DNA from: Strix aluco
Taxonomy: Eukaryota; Chordata; Aves; Strigiformes; Strigidae
Assembly (NCBI RefSeq): GCF_031877795.1
Contig: NC_133931.1
Coordinates: 19,413,764 to 19,477,763 of the forward strand
DNA length: 64,000 nucleotides
Direction of reading: 5' to 3'
The notes beneath the pieces were generated by a model. It was given only the letters and a program-made list of their open reading frames with translations. It was not told the DNA's origin and made no database searches. The position numbers and the translations under genes are program-made. The first letter of the stretch is position 1, and the number at the start of each line of letters is the position of its first letter. Positions 1 to 13,600 of the stretch are shown one piece after another.

Positions 1-2769
1 CAGTTCTCTAGAATACTAAGATTGGAATATCATTTGTAATTAAATCTCAATAAGAATTGAGTTGACAATATTAGTCATGAGATTGACTTCGAGCCTAAAT
101 AATAATAGTTAATTCAAGTTGCATGACTTACAGTGGTGCTATGGTGACTGGGTCATTCAAATAGTGCTACTTCAGTGAATTGATTTCAAAATTGATAGCC
201 TGGAAGCTGATATAATACCATTAGATTCTGTAAAATTGAGAGTAGCACTGCATTTTTTCCTGACCTACGTTTCTGCACTATTTCTGAAAACCATTAGTGC
301 AGTTGGTTTGAATGCAGATGGGGGTTTTAGAAGCAAGGTGTAAGAGATCTCATTATTATTTAAAAAAAAAAAAAAACAAACCACCTTAAAACAGAATCTG
401 ATATCTAATGCTTTATATTAATTCAATTACATCACTACAATTTTTATGTAAGTGTTGAACAAGATGAAAGTAGTTACCCTCCATCTCAATACTGAAGGCT
501 TAGGCAAAGAAATGTTAACTACTGCAGCAATTTTTTCAGCACTCTAGATATCCAGTTATTGCCATGTTCCTCATGTAGATTTAATTATTACATTTATTTT
601 GATCAGCAAAAATTTCTAGCACAAATCATCAAAAATTTCATAGTCTATTAAAAGAATAAACAATGCTTTTGGCCACCAAGAATCAATAGGTCAGGATCTC
701 CAATGAAGCCTATGAAAGCAGGTACGTTGGGCAGCTCTGGTCAGAGCAAGGTTCTTCCTGTTCCCTGAGCTTTTCAGTTTAAGAGCCTTTGACACCTTCT
801 TTTGAAGCAGTTGTTGCTACCATCTTGGTCCCTTGAGACTGCTCTGTAATTAACGTATTGGACAGTTGCATTTGTCTTCCTAATGTCTGAATAAGTGAAG
901 CTTTAAGGGACTTTCTCTTCCTCTGCACAATTACAAAAAGTGTGATTTCTCTAAAACCCTAAAAATAGCTGGCAAACTGAAAGAAAATTAATAAATGAGT
1001 TACAAGGAATTTTTATTCCTATTCACATAGTAACAGTTTCTCCAGCAGCTGAAATAGATATGCACTAGGAAAAATCTCTTATTTCCCATTGTTCATACAG
1101 CACAAGGGGTGTGATTTTATGTCAAATTAATGTGTCTGGAGACATTGGTGTGTGACTATAATTACTCTGAGGGGAGGACTCATTTAATGATTCTGAAAAA
1201 TGTTCATTTTCTTACACCAGCTTGAATTAGCTTTGTATTTGTACATTCATATATAGAGAAATTTATGTATACGTATGAGTAATAATATATGTGCTTATAA
1301 AACTTTCTACTGATATTAAGGTCTGACAAGTTACACAAACCACTGAAGAATACAGAGACACAGATATTTTTACTTCAGTTTAAGCATTTTCTGTTCAGCA
1401 ATTGTGACCAGAGTTACTACATCTTTTTCAAGACAAAAGTACTACAATACTGCCAAATAAAATAATAGAACTGCAATTACAATTTACACACTGATCATTA
1501 AAAACCTGTTTCTCAGAAATATCAATTTTAGGCCATATGATCTGCGTCTCTTCTCGCATAGCAAGTAAAATCCAATGTAAATTCTATATATCAGGAGCCA
1601 TGCAAAGAACTGAAAGAGTTATATTACAAAAGACTCAACCAAATTAATTTTCAGTGTTAGACAGTTTGGAGACTTCAGTATCTAGGAGTATTGAGAAGCT
1701 AGAGGAGAAGCTAGAGGTACAACCACAGGAACCCCCCATTCACTGCAAAGATCTCTGAGGGACCTCTCCACTTGGAGGGTGACATGGAGCTTATTACCCT
1801 GGTAATGCTCTTCCTGAGGCTGGGCAGGCCTAGACAGTCTCTAGGCATTCTCCTTTTCCACGCATCAAGGGTACTTCCCCAGAAATATCTCCATGGCAGT
1901 GGAGTGTGGTTCTTCCTGGTGCAGTCATTTCCATGTCCGTAGCATAATTAAAGTCACTGGACTATAGGACAAATATGAGCAGCATCATATGGAGTCAGCT
2001 GGGAAAGGTCTGACCTGCAATACCTGGCTGAAATCACTAAGTAAACAAAATATTTTCATTTTTTTATGTGTTATTCTTCAGACTAATATTCTAAGGGTGT
2101 TAAATACCCTCTGATCAAAGATAGCAAATTTCTAATAAATTAATGCCTTACATTTGGCTTATTCTTGCTGTTATGAGAAAAGAGCTTTGAAATTTACTCA
2201 CTTCTTCATATTCATTTAAACTTTTCTCTTCCAGATATGTTTTATATATGTATTTATTTACATATACAATATATATTATATAAGATTCATTTAATCTTAT
2301 GTATTATATACACCTTTAAGTATAAACATCCTTACAAATACCTTCAAGTCATGAAAAACATTTAACTTTCATTTCTCTGATATATTTTTGCAATACAGAA
2401 TTTGTCAGCATTTTCTTAAAACATTCTGATCTTAAGAACCTTGCCTTTCATTTCACGACATCCTAGCATTCATATGAACCAAATGAAATGAAAGACTAAT
2501 AGAATTACTGCATTTTAGGAGTATATGTGCAACTGAAGTCAGCGGTTACCTGATTAGAAAGTGTTCTTTCTCTCTCTGTTGTGCATACTTTGTAGAAATT
2601 ATTCATGTTAGGCATGAAACCCATTTTGCCAGTACACAGGTTTTGTTTTACCACTCCCCTCCTTCCAGAATTACAGCTAAAAGCTCTGTGCTGTGCCCCC
2701 TGGGAAACACTGTGGTTCATGACTGGAAGCTACAGCTTCACTGCGGGGGAAGGCACAGGGTAGTGGAGT
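1..2769. other. AT-rich upstream intergenic DNA
   Basis: No gene is supported here. The stretch is AT-rich, with a poly-A run near 361-374, an AT-rich ATATAT-like patch near 2235-2315, and a perfect tandem duplication of a 12-nt unit at about 1693-1716. Open frames are short and show no recognisable protein similarity. It lies far upstream of the SYBU promoter. Confidence 0.7.
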
Positions 2770-3136
2770 TAGAATCATAAAATCATAGAATGCTTCGGGT
2801 TGGAAGGGACCTTAACAATCATCTAGTTCCAACCCCCTGCCATGAGCAGGGACACCTTCCACCAGACCAGGTTGCTCAAAGCCCCGTCCAACCTGGCCTT
2901 GAACACTGCCAGGGAGGGGGCAGCCACAGCTTCTCTGGGCAACCTGTGCCAGTGTCTCACCACCCTCACAGGAAAGAATTTCTTCCTTATACCTATTCTA
3001 AATCTACCCTCTCTCAGTTTAAAGCCATTATCCCTTGTCCTATCACTACATGCCCTTGTAAAAAGTCCCTCTCCAGCTTTCCTGTACCCACTGGATTGCT
3101 TTCTCCTCTGGCAGTGCCTGCACTGTGGCTTCACAA
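2770..3136 (-). mobile_element. CR1 non-LTR retrotransposon fragment
   Basis: The + strand begins with tandem ATCATAGAAT-like units followed by GTTGGAAGGGACC. This is the reverse complement of the CR1 3' end, so the element points to the minus strand. The internal part matches the CR1 3' region (GGGACACCTTCCACCAGACC, then the span with CTACATGCCCTTGTAAAAAG). It stops near 3136, so it is strongly 5'-truncated, as is usual for CR1. The minus-strand open frame at 2823-3134 is a by-product of this repeat, not a host gene. Confidence 0.92.
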
Positions 3137-3361
3137 CATACCGGAGGTGGCTATTCTAGGTCTGTTTCTGAGCATGTGAAAATGCAATTGTATGATTTTG
3201 TTTCCTGCACAGCCTTATCAACTGGCCATGAATAATAATTTATAACAAATTTAACCCCTCTCTGATCTTGTAGGTAGGCTTAGGGTTGCTGGGAAAGAAG
3301 AAAATAATTTTGTTTCGCTCATCCATTTTAGTCTCATTTTGACTTTCCATTCAAAATGTAG

Positions 3362-3894
3362 GTGTAGTCCAGTGGGATGGAGAGGAGAATTGGAAAAAAA
3401 AAATGGTAAAACTCCTCAGTTGAGATCAGAACAGTGTAATAATTGAAACTGAAAAAATTAATTATAATAATAATGATTGTAATGAAAAGATAACAAAAAG
3501 ATGAATAAATAATACCCAAGGGGAAAAAAAATGTAATGCATAATGCAATTGCTCACCACCCACTGACCAATGCCCATCCCAGCCCTAAGCATCGATCAAC
3601 GCCCTGGCAAACTCCCCCCAGTTTACATACTGAGCATGACATCCTATGGTATTGAATACCCCTTTGGCTAGTTCGGGTCAGCTGTCCTGGCCACGCTCCC
3701 TCCCAGCTTCCTGTGCATCTGCTCGCTGGCAGAGCATGGGAAACTGAAAAATATTTGACTTAGTAGCAACACTACTTAGCAAGAACTAAAAACATTAGTG
3801 TGTTATCAACATTATTCTCATACTAAATCCAAAACACAGCACTGTACCAGCTACTGGGAAGAAAATTAACTCTATCCCAGCCAAAACCAGGACA
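3362..3894 (-). mobile_element. Endogenous retrovirus LTR fragment (solo type)
   Basis: Read on the minus strand from 3894, the sequence opens with TGTCCTGG and continues through a segment that I recognise as an LTR widespread in bird genomes. A TATA-like motif (AGTATGTAAACTGG on the minus strand, near 3620-3633) fits an LTR promoter. Downstream of it is a T/A-rich segment ending near 3362. The far 3' end of the LTR seems diverged or missing. No gag, pol or env coding sequence flanks it, so it is probably a solo or truncated LTR and has no coding capacity. I cannot fix the family name without a Repbase or Dfam comparison. Confidence 0.8.
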
Positions 3895-4295
3895 GTTATC
3901 TTCCCCTTCCCCAAGAGAGCTGACCCTTCTCAAGGCTGCAATGCCATTCTTGAGCCAGCCAGGAGAGGGTGCTGGAGAACACTGTCTGCCAAACAGCTCG
4001 CTGGGCACTTTTGTTCCTCAAGATGTAAATAGAAGTCCATTAAACTTATTCTGCTTTTCTGTTATCCCATCTCTTTACTTCATTCCCTTGCTAATTCAGA
4101 CTTCTTGCTGCCCACTCTATGCCTTTCAAATGGCATATTACAAGTGCAGGCAAATAATATACCAAGATTTCTTCAGGTCTGGAATATTGTTGAGATGTAT
4201 GCATCTGTTATTTGGAAAAGATTTAACATCCTCTAATCTTAAATATGAATGTATATATCTGCCTCACCCATGTACCTGTTTAAAGGTTCTGTGGA
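3895..4295. other. Short spacer between LTR and CR1
   Basis: Unique-looking intergenic sequence between the LTR and the next CR1. A 123-codon open frame crosses it (3941-4312), but it runs into repeat sequence and has no recognisable domain. I see no gene here. Confidence 0.6.
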
Positions 4296-5350
4296 AAATC
4301 ACAGAACCATAGAATCATATAATGGTTTTGGTTGAAAGGGACCTGTAAAGAATATCTAGTCCAACCCTCCTGCCATGGGCAGGGACACCTTCCACTAGAC
4401 CAGGTTGCTTAAAGACCTGTCCAACTTGGCCTTGAACACTTCCAGGGAGGGGGCAGCCACAACTTGGTCCAGTGTTTTACCACCCTCATCGTAAAAACTG
4501 TCCAATCTAAGTCTACCCTCTTTTAGTTTTAAACCTTTGCCTCTTGACCTGTCACTACAGACCTTGGTAAAAAGTCTCTCTCCATCTTTCTTATAAAGCC
4601 ACTTTACTGAAATGCCACAGTAAGGTCTCCCCGGAGCCTTCTCCTCTCCAGGCTGAACAACCCCAACTCTCTCAGCCTGTCCTCACAGGAGAGGTGCTCC
4701 AGTCCCCTCATCATTTCTGTGGCCCTTCTCTGGACTCACTCAAGCAGGTCCATGTCTCTCCTGTACTGAGGACTCTGGAGCTGGACACAGTGCTCCAGGT
4801 GGGGTCTCACCAGAGCAGAGTAGAGGGGCAGAATCACCTCCCTCGATCTGCTGGCCACACTTCTTTAGATGCAGCCCAGGATACAGTTGGCTTTCTGGGC
4901 TGCGAGTGCACATTGCTGGCTCATGTCCAGTTTTTCATCCAACAGTATTCCTAAATCCTTCTCCGCAGGGCTGCTTTCAATCCCCAGTTTGTATTGATAC
5001 TGGGATTGCTCCAACCCATGTGCAGGACCTTGTACTTGGCCTTGTCGAACCTCCTGAGGTTTGCATGGGCCCACCTCTCAAGCCTGTCAAGGTCCCTCTG
5101 TATGGCATCCCTTCCCTCAAGCATATCAACTGCACCCCTCAGCTTGGTGTCACCTGCAAACTTGCTGAGGGTGCACTTAGTCCCCACTGTCTATGTTATT
5201 AATAAAGATATTGAACAGTACCTGTCCCAGTGTGGACCCTTGAGAGAGAGCACTTGTCACTGATCTCCATTTGGACATTGAGTCATTGACTGCAACTCTT
5301 TGGATGCAGCCATCCAGCAAATTCCTTATCCATCAAACAGTCCATCCAAG
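4296..5350 (-). mobile_element. CR1 retrotransposon, long 3' fragment with pol remnant
   Basis: The + strand starts with the reverse complement of the CR1 terminus (ACAGAACCATAGAATCATAT). It runs through the CR1 3' region (AGGCTGAACAACCCCAACTC, TTCTGTGGCCCTTCTCTGGA) into the C-terminal part of ORF2 (reverse transcriptase). The minus strand near 4951-5187 reads a broken CR1 pol tail with the FAGDTKL and [10 protein letters not shown] blocks, the former being the usual FADDTKL-type block changed to FAGDTKL. Several frame changes make it non-functional. Its central part is very similar to the copy at 18376-19121. Confidence 0.94.
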
Positions 5351-7899
5351 TTCCAAATAACAAATTTACTAATTTGCTTAGCCTGCAGCCTGGAATTAGG
5401 AAACAGAAGTCTTCTGGGATGGAAAATATTTAGATGAAGTAGTACACCATCTCACCTTTTAAATTAGGATGTTTCCGATATTTTTAGATGCATGAAAGAG
5501 AATGCTAGTACACTAGTATGGTGTTGCTAATTTCATAAATGCTGCTATGATCCCTGAAAGTGAAAACAGCAGTAATAATTAAAGAATAAAATCAGAAAAG
5601 ATGGCATTGCATTCAGGCAGACAAAACACACAGGCTAATAAGTATTTATGATAACAAACATAGAGTGTACAACTCATTGTTTATGAGCTGCTTTCATTAT
5701 TTCCAGGAGCTTCCACATGTACAGTCATCTGTGTTCTCCAGTCTTATTAGCAGAAGCATCTTCATGTGGCCCGTCAAAGCAAATAAGGGAGCTCTTTGCC
5801 ATATTGTTGAATTGCATAATGGTGTTTTTTCTGGCACAATTATTTTACATTTAATTAATTTACATTTGGAAAACTTTTTTCCTAAGTTCACCTGATTTTT
5901 TTTTTAATTGCTTTCAAAATTAGCCCTATTTATTTTTAAATGTATGTGAGTTTTCAAATGGAGGAACTCATCTCACCTGGTCTGTGTCAAACTGTCAGAG
6001 CAAACTTTTAATTGAAGGCAATGTATATAACTAATCAGTTCAATCGTCTGATGACAGAGCAAGAGACAGCAAGACCGCCCTTTTGTTATTCAGCTCTGGC
6101 AACCGAATAGCAGCTACAGCCTTCCTAGGGTGCCTTTTCCACCCATCATGCCTGAGTCTATAGGACACACAGACGTCCTTCCCTCTGCCCTGGCTGGTGG
6201 TGCTGCAGCCCACTTCCACCGAGCAGCTGGGGAACGTGCCAGCAACACCCAGGGGCTGCGCCAAAGCATGTCCCCTCTTTTCTGTGCTAGAGCTATGGCG
6301 AGGAAGCAGTAGGTAAGGGAAGAAAGGGGTTAAGGATGGGACAGTAGCCTCTTCCATCCTAGACAGACTTGTACAATTGAGGAATGAGCAGCTGGTCATA
6401 GGAAAAAGCAGTGATCAGAGAGGAAAAATTAAACAAAAATTATTGATGTGACCCCTCATCTAATTAAGCCATGAAACACTGTTCTGCAGAAGGTGAGAGT
6501 GTAGAGACGGCTGCAGAAAACAACTGGGCAAATTCATAGGTCACAATCCAGCTAGACCTATAAAATAAGACGACTTCACCTCTGCTACAGAAAGCCCTTG
6601 ACCTACAAATTGCCACAGGCTAAGAAAATATTTTGCAGATATATCTCTGCATGCATAACCCTGCCCTTCTATTATTTCTCATGCATGCAGTGCTGGCCAG
6701 TGGCAGGCAGGACACTGTCACACAGCCATTTACCCTGAGCTCCTATGGCCTTTCTCAGGTTTTTACTAGCTTAAGTGTTTGCATTATAATAAATATGATT
6801 TTGAAAACCAAAAGGAAAAATTTGATTTACCCCCAAAATTTCCAAGTAAAATTTGACAGTACAGCATCACTTTTATGCCTGTTTAATTCTGAAGGCCTTC
6901 TTTCAGTACATTTTAGCTTATAAGTTTTTCCCTTATATACAAAAAATGTATTTGACTTTAGAATGATTTACTGCATTTCTCATATAGGATGACTACCTGT
7001 CAGAAGAAATTCCTTCTAAAAACAGTATATTTTCTGGTTTTGATATGGAGGAAGGATTTCTATTAATTCCATAGAAAATTCTTTTAAGCTAGAGTAATAT
7101 TAGCAGATATAATTTATAATACTATGCAGGGAGACCATAGTTAAGAATTATTTTATCTTTTCAAATATTGCTATATATTTACTACCTAACACCAAAACTG
7201 GTTTTCTTTCTTTTAAGAGGTAAAACCAAGTATATCATTAAATAGCTTCATTAAATTTATTTTGATGAATTTATTATTTTAAAAAGCACACATGCACACT
7301 TTATTCCTAGAGAAATACATTTCTTATATACGCATATATACATGCAAAAAATATATAGGATTATGGTATTTATTCTCATCTTTGAGATGCTCACTTTCTG
7401 AAAAAAATATATCAGACATTATGTTTTAAAATGTAGTGACACGAATATACATATTAAGCTGCCACATGTTTTAGTGAAAGTACACCCTTCATCCAACACA
7501 TCAATGGAAATTTGCTCTAAAAGAACGATCAGATAACAGATTTGAATTGCAAGACAAACTTATTACTCTCATACAAGTGGAAAAAAAAAAATGATGCAAC
7601 TAGCAAGGGACATTTGAAGTACTTCAATAATAAGAAAAAACCCAAATTGTTAGTCTACCACTCAGTGAGTATGAACAAATGATGCTGCCAAGTTTCATTT
7701 CACTAAAAGATAACTTGCCAGTCAAGTGGTTACCACTGGTGACAACTGTGAAAGATCTCAGCTTTGAAAACGGATGCAAGAGGTTAAGAAGACTGAAACT
7801 GCATCCCAAGGAGTCAATCGAACATGCCAGGAAACAGTCCCTGGCACAAAGGCTGACTGGCACAGACACAGCCCTGTTACTAAACTCTCAGGCAGCAAT
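5351..7899. other. Intergenic DNA, no gene seen
   Basis: Mostly AT-rich sequence. A short more GC-balanced patch at about 6040-6400 carries overlapping open frames on both strands (119 codons minus, 60 codons plus). They lack recognisable motifs and I treat them as chance. No RNA gene or clear repeat was identified. Confidence 0.6.
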
Positions 7900-9135
7900 G
7901 ATCCTTGCTGCAGTCTGAAGGGCAACCAGGCTGAAGAGCCTAGAGAGGTAGATTTTATTCTGATAGTATCCACCGACGTTCAACTGGAAGCCAGCCACAG
8001 TGCTGGTCTCACCTCAATTCCTCCCCAGTCCTAACAAAAAAGATCATTTTTGTACAAACTATCTGTAAGCATCCAGAGGAACAGGCGATGACTAACAGCC
8101 AATGTGGATTAGTTAAGAATAAATTATGTCAAGCCAATGTAAATTCCTTTGTGACAGGGTGACAAGCCTGTGGGCAAGAGAAAAACAGCTGAAGTCATAT
8201 ATTTTGATTTTAGTACTTCTTCTGACACTGTACTGACAGTGCATTCTCAAAGCAAACTAGGGACGTGATAGAGATTAACATATCATTGACTGGGTGCAAA
8301 ACCAGTTACAAAATCATATGAGGAGGACAATTATCAATGGTTCACTGTAAAAGTGGTAGGATATATTTCAGTAGAGTCCTCAGGGATCTGCCATGGGTCT
8401 GGCAAGCAGTTCCATTAATAGCCTGTATGATGAAATAAGGAGTATATGATTAATGTGCAGACAACTCCAAGCTGAATGGGACTGTCAATGCTTTGAAGAA
8501 TGCTTAGAATTCAAAACCATCCTAACAAATTATATCATCTTAGTATAATAGGATGACTTTCTAAAAAGGATAAATTAAAATTAATGAAGGAATAATGTGC
8601 TGAACAGAATGAGGTAGAACTTGTTAGGCAGCTGTTCTGCAGTAAGGGATCAGGACTGCCGTGAAACACAAGCTAACCCCACTGTCATATGAAGAGAAAA
8701 AAACACATAATGGTTTCTATAGATGTAGAGCATGAAATACTTCTTCAGCTTGCAGGAGTTCAACTGGAATAGCATGTCCAGGTTTGGATGCCACTTAGAG
8801 CTGATATAGGTGTGATGGGGACTACAAATCCAGACCATCAAACAAAAGCTTGCACAAAATACAGGTGTTAGGCATACATAAGAGATAAGCAGAGGGCAAT
8901 ATTCAACCCATATAAAGTTTCTACAAAGACAAAAAGGTCACTCTGTTCTTCATGGCTGGGGTGGACAGGACAAGAAGTAATAAGTTTAACATTTTAGCAC
9001 AGAAAGTTCACACCAAACACCTTGTAAAGATCATTAAGAGTTGAGGAATAATTTATTTGGCAACATTATGGAAACCATCACTGAAGACTTCTAATAGAAA
9101 ATTAGACATGTATCCACCAGAAACAACATAGGTAT
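7900..9135 (+). mobile_element. Ancient, decayed CR1 element
   Basis: Several separated blocks resemble the CR1 ORF2/3' region in + orientation. One is TTTGTGACAGGGTGACAAGC followed by ATTTTGATTTTAGTACTTCT. Others include AGTCCTCAGGGATCTGCCAT, TGTCCAGGTTTGGATGCCAC and GGTGGACAGGACAAGAAGTA. They occur in the order expected along CR1 but have many substitutions and indels, so this is an old insertion. The boundaries are approximate. The open frames inside are short and not functional. Confidence 0.7.
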
Positions 9136-10468
9136 AGTTGAAACTCTTACTACTAGAATAATTTCAATAACCATTTACAGAGAACAATATTTATTATTTG
9201 ATATATTCAACAAAGAAGAAAACCAAAACACACACACTGACATTAGAAAGGAACCTGATTTGTTATGTGCAACAACAGAAAGTCTGAGCATCTCCAGATA
9301 AGTACGTGCCTGTGCCTTTACGCAGCCCTGGGGAATGCATATGCACACCACTGCCTGAAGAATCATGGCTCCTCTCATGCTTCTCCAACATCCCCCATAA
9401 GAAGCAACAGGATAAGATGTCATCTGTACCACTTAGAATATTTCAAATGCATTTATAATTATTACAAAGAGAATTATATTTGCCAAGATCCAGAACCTGC
9501 AGGACGATGACAAAAAAGTCCGGTTATTAGAAATATTAAATCAACTCCTGTGCAGTCTTCCTGATCCAGAATAAGGTATCATTTAATTTCTTCATTCCGT
9601 ACAACAAAGTAAATTTGAATTTATTTAATATTGCCATTATTTTAAATACCAAATGAGGTCATACTCTTTAGTCTAAAAGCATTTTCTGAATGGGAAAAAT
9701 TCCAAGTATGATTTCATATTGTTCATATTTTTTTTAGTCCTATTGGGAACTGAATAGTGGCATCTGACAAGAAGCTGGAGAAAGCTTACAAGGGCTTCAA
9801 TAAAAGCAGAAATAAGTGATCATTAAGAAAAGTCAGAAAAGGCATCACATCATCTAAGAACTGTGAAAAAGCCAAGGAATATGAACAGCATTTCTGACAC
9901 ATTGCAATATGAATCCAGTAAGACATGTAATTACTTTTTCTGTTTCTACAGAACATGACATTTTAATTGGAGAAGTAAAAAATAACACCACCTCTGCTGA
10001 TGCTATTAATAGCCTGTCATTGAAAGTGGACCTTGTCAGTGGATGTTTCCACCCTACAAAGCGCCAAAGGACTACTTGCTTTTAAAATCCTTAAATGTTC
10101 ATATCTTAGATGAAAACAAACTTCATATTTCTGAACTAATTTTTATTACACATTGAAGTAGACAGATGATGGAATTTTACCAAACTGCACGATATTCTTC
10201 ACATGATAGAAAATATACAAATACCTCACAAAACCAAATGAGAAGCCTCTCATGGCATGAATTAGGACAAGCACATATAACCAGATTAAGAAATGAGGAG
10301 TTACTAGTATCATCAGTCAAACTATAGAACTAGTAACGGTCATTTTCATGCAACAGTTTTTGTATGTTCAGTTCCTACTGTTGGCTCATATTTTAAAATT
10401 CCTAAATCTAAAAAATGCTTCAGCATGAAACATGCTGCTCAATGACTTCTTATAATTTGTTGTGCCCT
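9136..10468. other. Intergenic DNA, no gene seen
   Basis: AT-rich sequence without coding similarity. Open frames of 81-85 codons near 9175-9510 overlap on opposite strands and have no known motif. Confidence 0.6.
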
Positions 10469-10685
10469 ATCACAGAATCACAGAATCATTCAGGTTGGAA
10501 AAGACCCTTGGGATCATCGAGTCCAACCATCAGCCCTACTCTACAAAGTTCTCCCCTACACCATATCCCCCAACATCACACCCAAACGACCGTTAAACAC
10601 ATCCAGGGATGGTGACTCCACCACCTCCCTGGGCGGCCTATTCCACTGTCTAACCACTCTTTCTGTGAAATTTTTTTTTTTTTTT
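10469..10685 (-). mobile_element. Short CR1 3' fragment
   Basis: Begins with TCACAGAATCACAGAATCAT and continues with GGTTGGAAAAGACCCTTGGG and ATCGAGTCCAACCATCAGCC. This is the reverse complement of a CR1 3' terminus of a different subfamily from the copies at 2770, 4296 and 18376. It ends in a T-rich run at about 10671-10685. It is closely related to the copy at 31347-31664. Confidence 0.9.
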
Positions 10686-13600
10686 AAATTATAAACCCAT
10701 ACAATTTATGGGCAATGGCACCAGCTTTAACCTGGAAAGCAAGCAAGAAATCTCTGCCCTCTACATGAACAATTTCAATACACTGCCTGGTAAGTCACAG
10801 GGAGCTGGCAGATAAAAGCACTGTTAAAAATGTATATTTCAGTGAAGTCATTAAAATGCTTAGATCATTTTATGGTTCATGCCAAAGTACCCGTAAAAGC
10901 TAATGTGATTTTAAAAGTTAGCTGAGGTCATGGAAGAAACTGTAGTTTAGACTAACTTTAGAAAGCAAATGAGGCAAAAAACAAAACAGAGCAAGAAAGC
11001 TCTTTTCAGTTCTCTCTCACAGCTTGAAAATAGGATCAGGAGAAAATAATAAAATATTATTGATAAGGCAAGACGACAAGCTTGAAGTTTTCATTGCAGT
11101 TTTTGCTAATAATGTCAATATTTGAATCACTTTCAAAGCTGAAACTTCACCTTACGTTCTTCATATTCATGATTTACTCATGATTTACTCTGTGCCAGCC
11201 ACAACAGTGAGGAATTGTACAGTACTTGGCTGAAGATGAATAAGGGAACCCTGAAAATATACCGAATTATTTGCTAGGTGATCTAAAAAATTACTCAAAT
11301 TCAGAAACTTGGTGGGATTAGACTGCGTGGGGTTAGTGACATGTGTGGGATATCGTTGACTGATGACAGACTGTGAAAAACAAGTTTAGTGAGGTACAAT
11401 GCATTCCAATAGATGATATTTAGGGCTACAAATAAACCAATATACAGACTTCTGAAAAAAATAAAACCCTTTGAGCTATTTGTATTCCTGTTGAAGCATT
11501 GCTAAAACTGAATATTTGTGAAGATTCCCAGTTGGCAAAAACAAAGGGTTACTTAAAGAAGAAGGTGAACTCGGCTCTGAAATCAAAACTGTTGCAATGT
11601 GTTCTGATAAACGACAAAGATGAAGTCCCCCCTCGTTATCAAGCTCTGTATTTTCCCGTCATGTCCAGTTTCATGTGCTGCGATGGAGAAGGGAGTTTCT
11701 TGGGAGGTTGAGGTCAGCTTACAGACACAGTGTTTGAAAAAGCACTGGAGTATCTGATGAGAAATTGCATCAAGGGCCCTGAGCCAGGAGTACGTGATCT
11801 CAGACCAGTTGACAGCCTATTTTTTCTTAGACAAGCATACAAAATTTAGTATCTTTTGGCAAGAGTACACCATAAGTTGTTGGTTTTGACACATGTATCC
11901 CTCACCTGATGTTTTAAGTACATATAACCTCACCACTTCAGTGGTGTCCACAGAAATCCATTTATAGAGTTACAAATGTTATAATGTACTAGGCATGATC
12001 TAAACATTAATCCCATTTTTCCTGCTTTGTTGCAAATAGCAGATGCATTACACCATAGCTTTTCTAAATTAAAAGTAGAAAAAAAGTCTGTATGCATATA
12101 GGATCAGAGGAGTCAACCAGTGTTTAAACTGTAATGAAAATTACGTTCTGAAATAACAATAGGGTTTCTAAATATTCCTAAATAGGATTAGGAAGCTGAT
12201 ATGATATTCAGATCCATTTTTCCTTATAAAAAAACAAGGCGCTAAAACTTCTCTCTGCATGGTATATTTGTATAAACAGATTATGGTTAATAGTTTTTTA
12301 GCCGGATGATTGCTAGCCTTCTTCATGGATGTACCATTTAAAAAACAATGGTGACAGGAATATGCAAGTCATTTCTTTCTATTTGGTGTTACTTTTACAG
12401 TGAAACTAATATAATTGTTTGGCACAGCTTGTGGTATTTGCTTACAGTAGGTTTCAGCAGGCTATATTTCATTTTGTCACAAGTTCTCTCTTGAGTCTCA
12501 GCTAGAAGAATGTTTCTTTTAACTCTACTGATACCATAAAAAACAACGCTGGGTGTTATTTGAATATTGTTTATGCAGATTTTATTTTTAAGTTATCTTC
12601 CAGCAGGGAAGGATTGAGGCTAGATCCTGCAGAGTTGCCAGTGCATAATTGCTGATGAACTAAATAGCAGTCCTTACATCAGGCTCATGGGATGATGTGC
12701 TGATGTGGGTTAAATTTGCATTCCATGAAGATTCAAGACCAATGCTTCCAATGGATTGAGTGGGTGCTCTTGACTGCTATAAACTCAATTCAAGTTCACA
12801 GTAAACTGTAATGACAGTCTCTCATACTGACTTATAAAATATCTATATTAAATATATCCATGAAAAATTATAAAAAATTAAGAGGCATATGAATAATAAA
12901 GGGAATATACCATTTACTATATATAAATGCATTCAATACACTTTTACAAAGGAAAAATGAACAATTTTGAAACTAAGGGGTTGAATCTGCATTGCTTACA
13001 CCCCAAATTAGTTAGAAGGCCCACTGTTCATTTGACGTCTAGATTAATATAGCAAAGTACAAGGAAATTGGGAAAACAAATGTGTAAAATCGGTAATTTT
13101 TAATAACAGATGTTTTTACTAATGAGGATTTTGAATCTTCTGAAATTCATATCACCAATGGGTGCACAATAATTATATTCATTTAAGTTACTCTTAGTAT
13201 CCAGAAGAATTCCTCACTAGATGATTTTCAAAGCTTAGCTTTTACTTCAGGTAGGAACCGCAGGGCAGGATGTAACCTTTCAGCTATGCTGGTAATTATG
13301 GATATACAAGGGCTATGGGATTGAATCATATTTCAGAAATATTTGGGCCCGATCCTATAGTCTTTCCTGAACTGAAGTGTGCCCAGCACCTGTTTTGCAC
13401 TGTAGCAGGGGATGCTGAAATCCAGCTGTGCCAAGCAGCACTGTACCGAGGGCACCTCCCACGGGGAACGGGGTATGGAACCACATCCAACAGGCTTCCT
13501 CCCCATCCCCTACACTTATCTTGTCTTGCCAGTGTCTTACAAGGCAGTTTTATTTCTTGCTAGTGAAAGCAAAAGGTGGCCAGTTGTTAATACGGGCTGC

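Noticed and set aside
4865..5187. Minus-strand frames with reverse-transcriptase-like sequence
   Set aside because: They belong to the 5'-truncated CR1 element and are interrupted; not a host gene and not functional.
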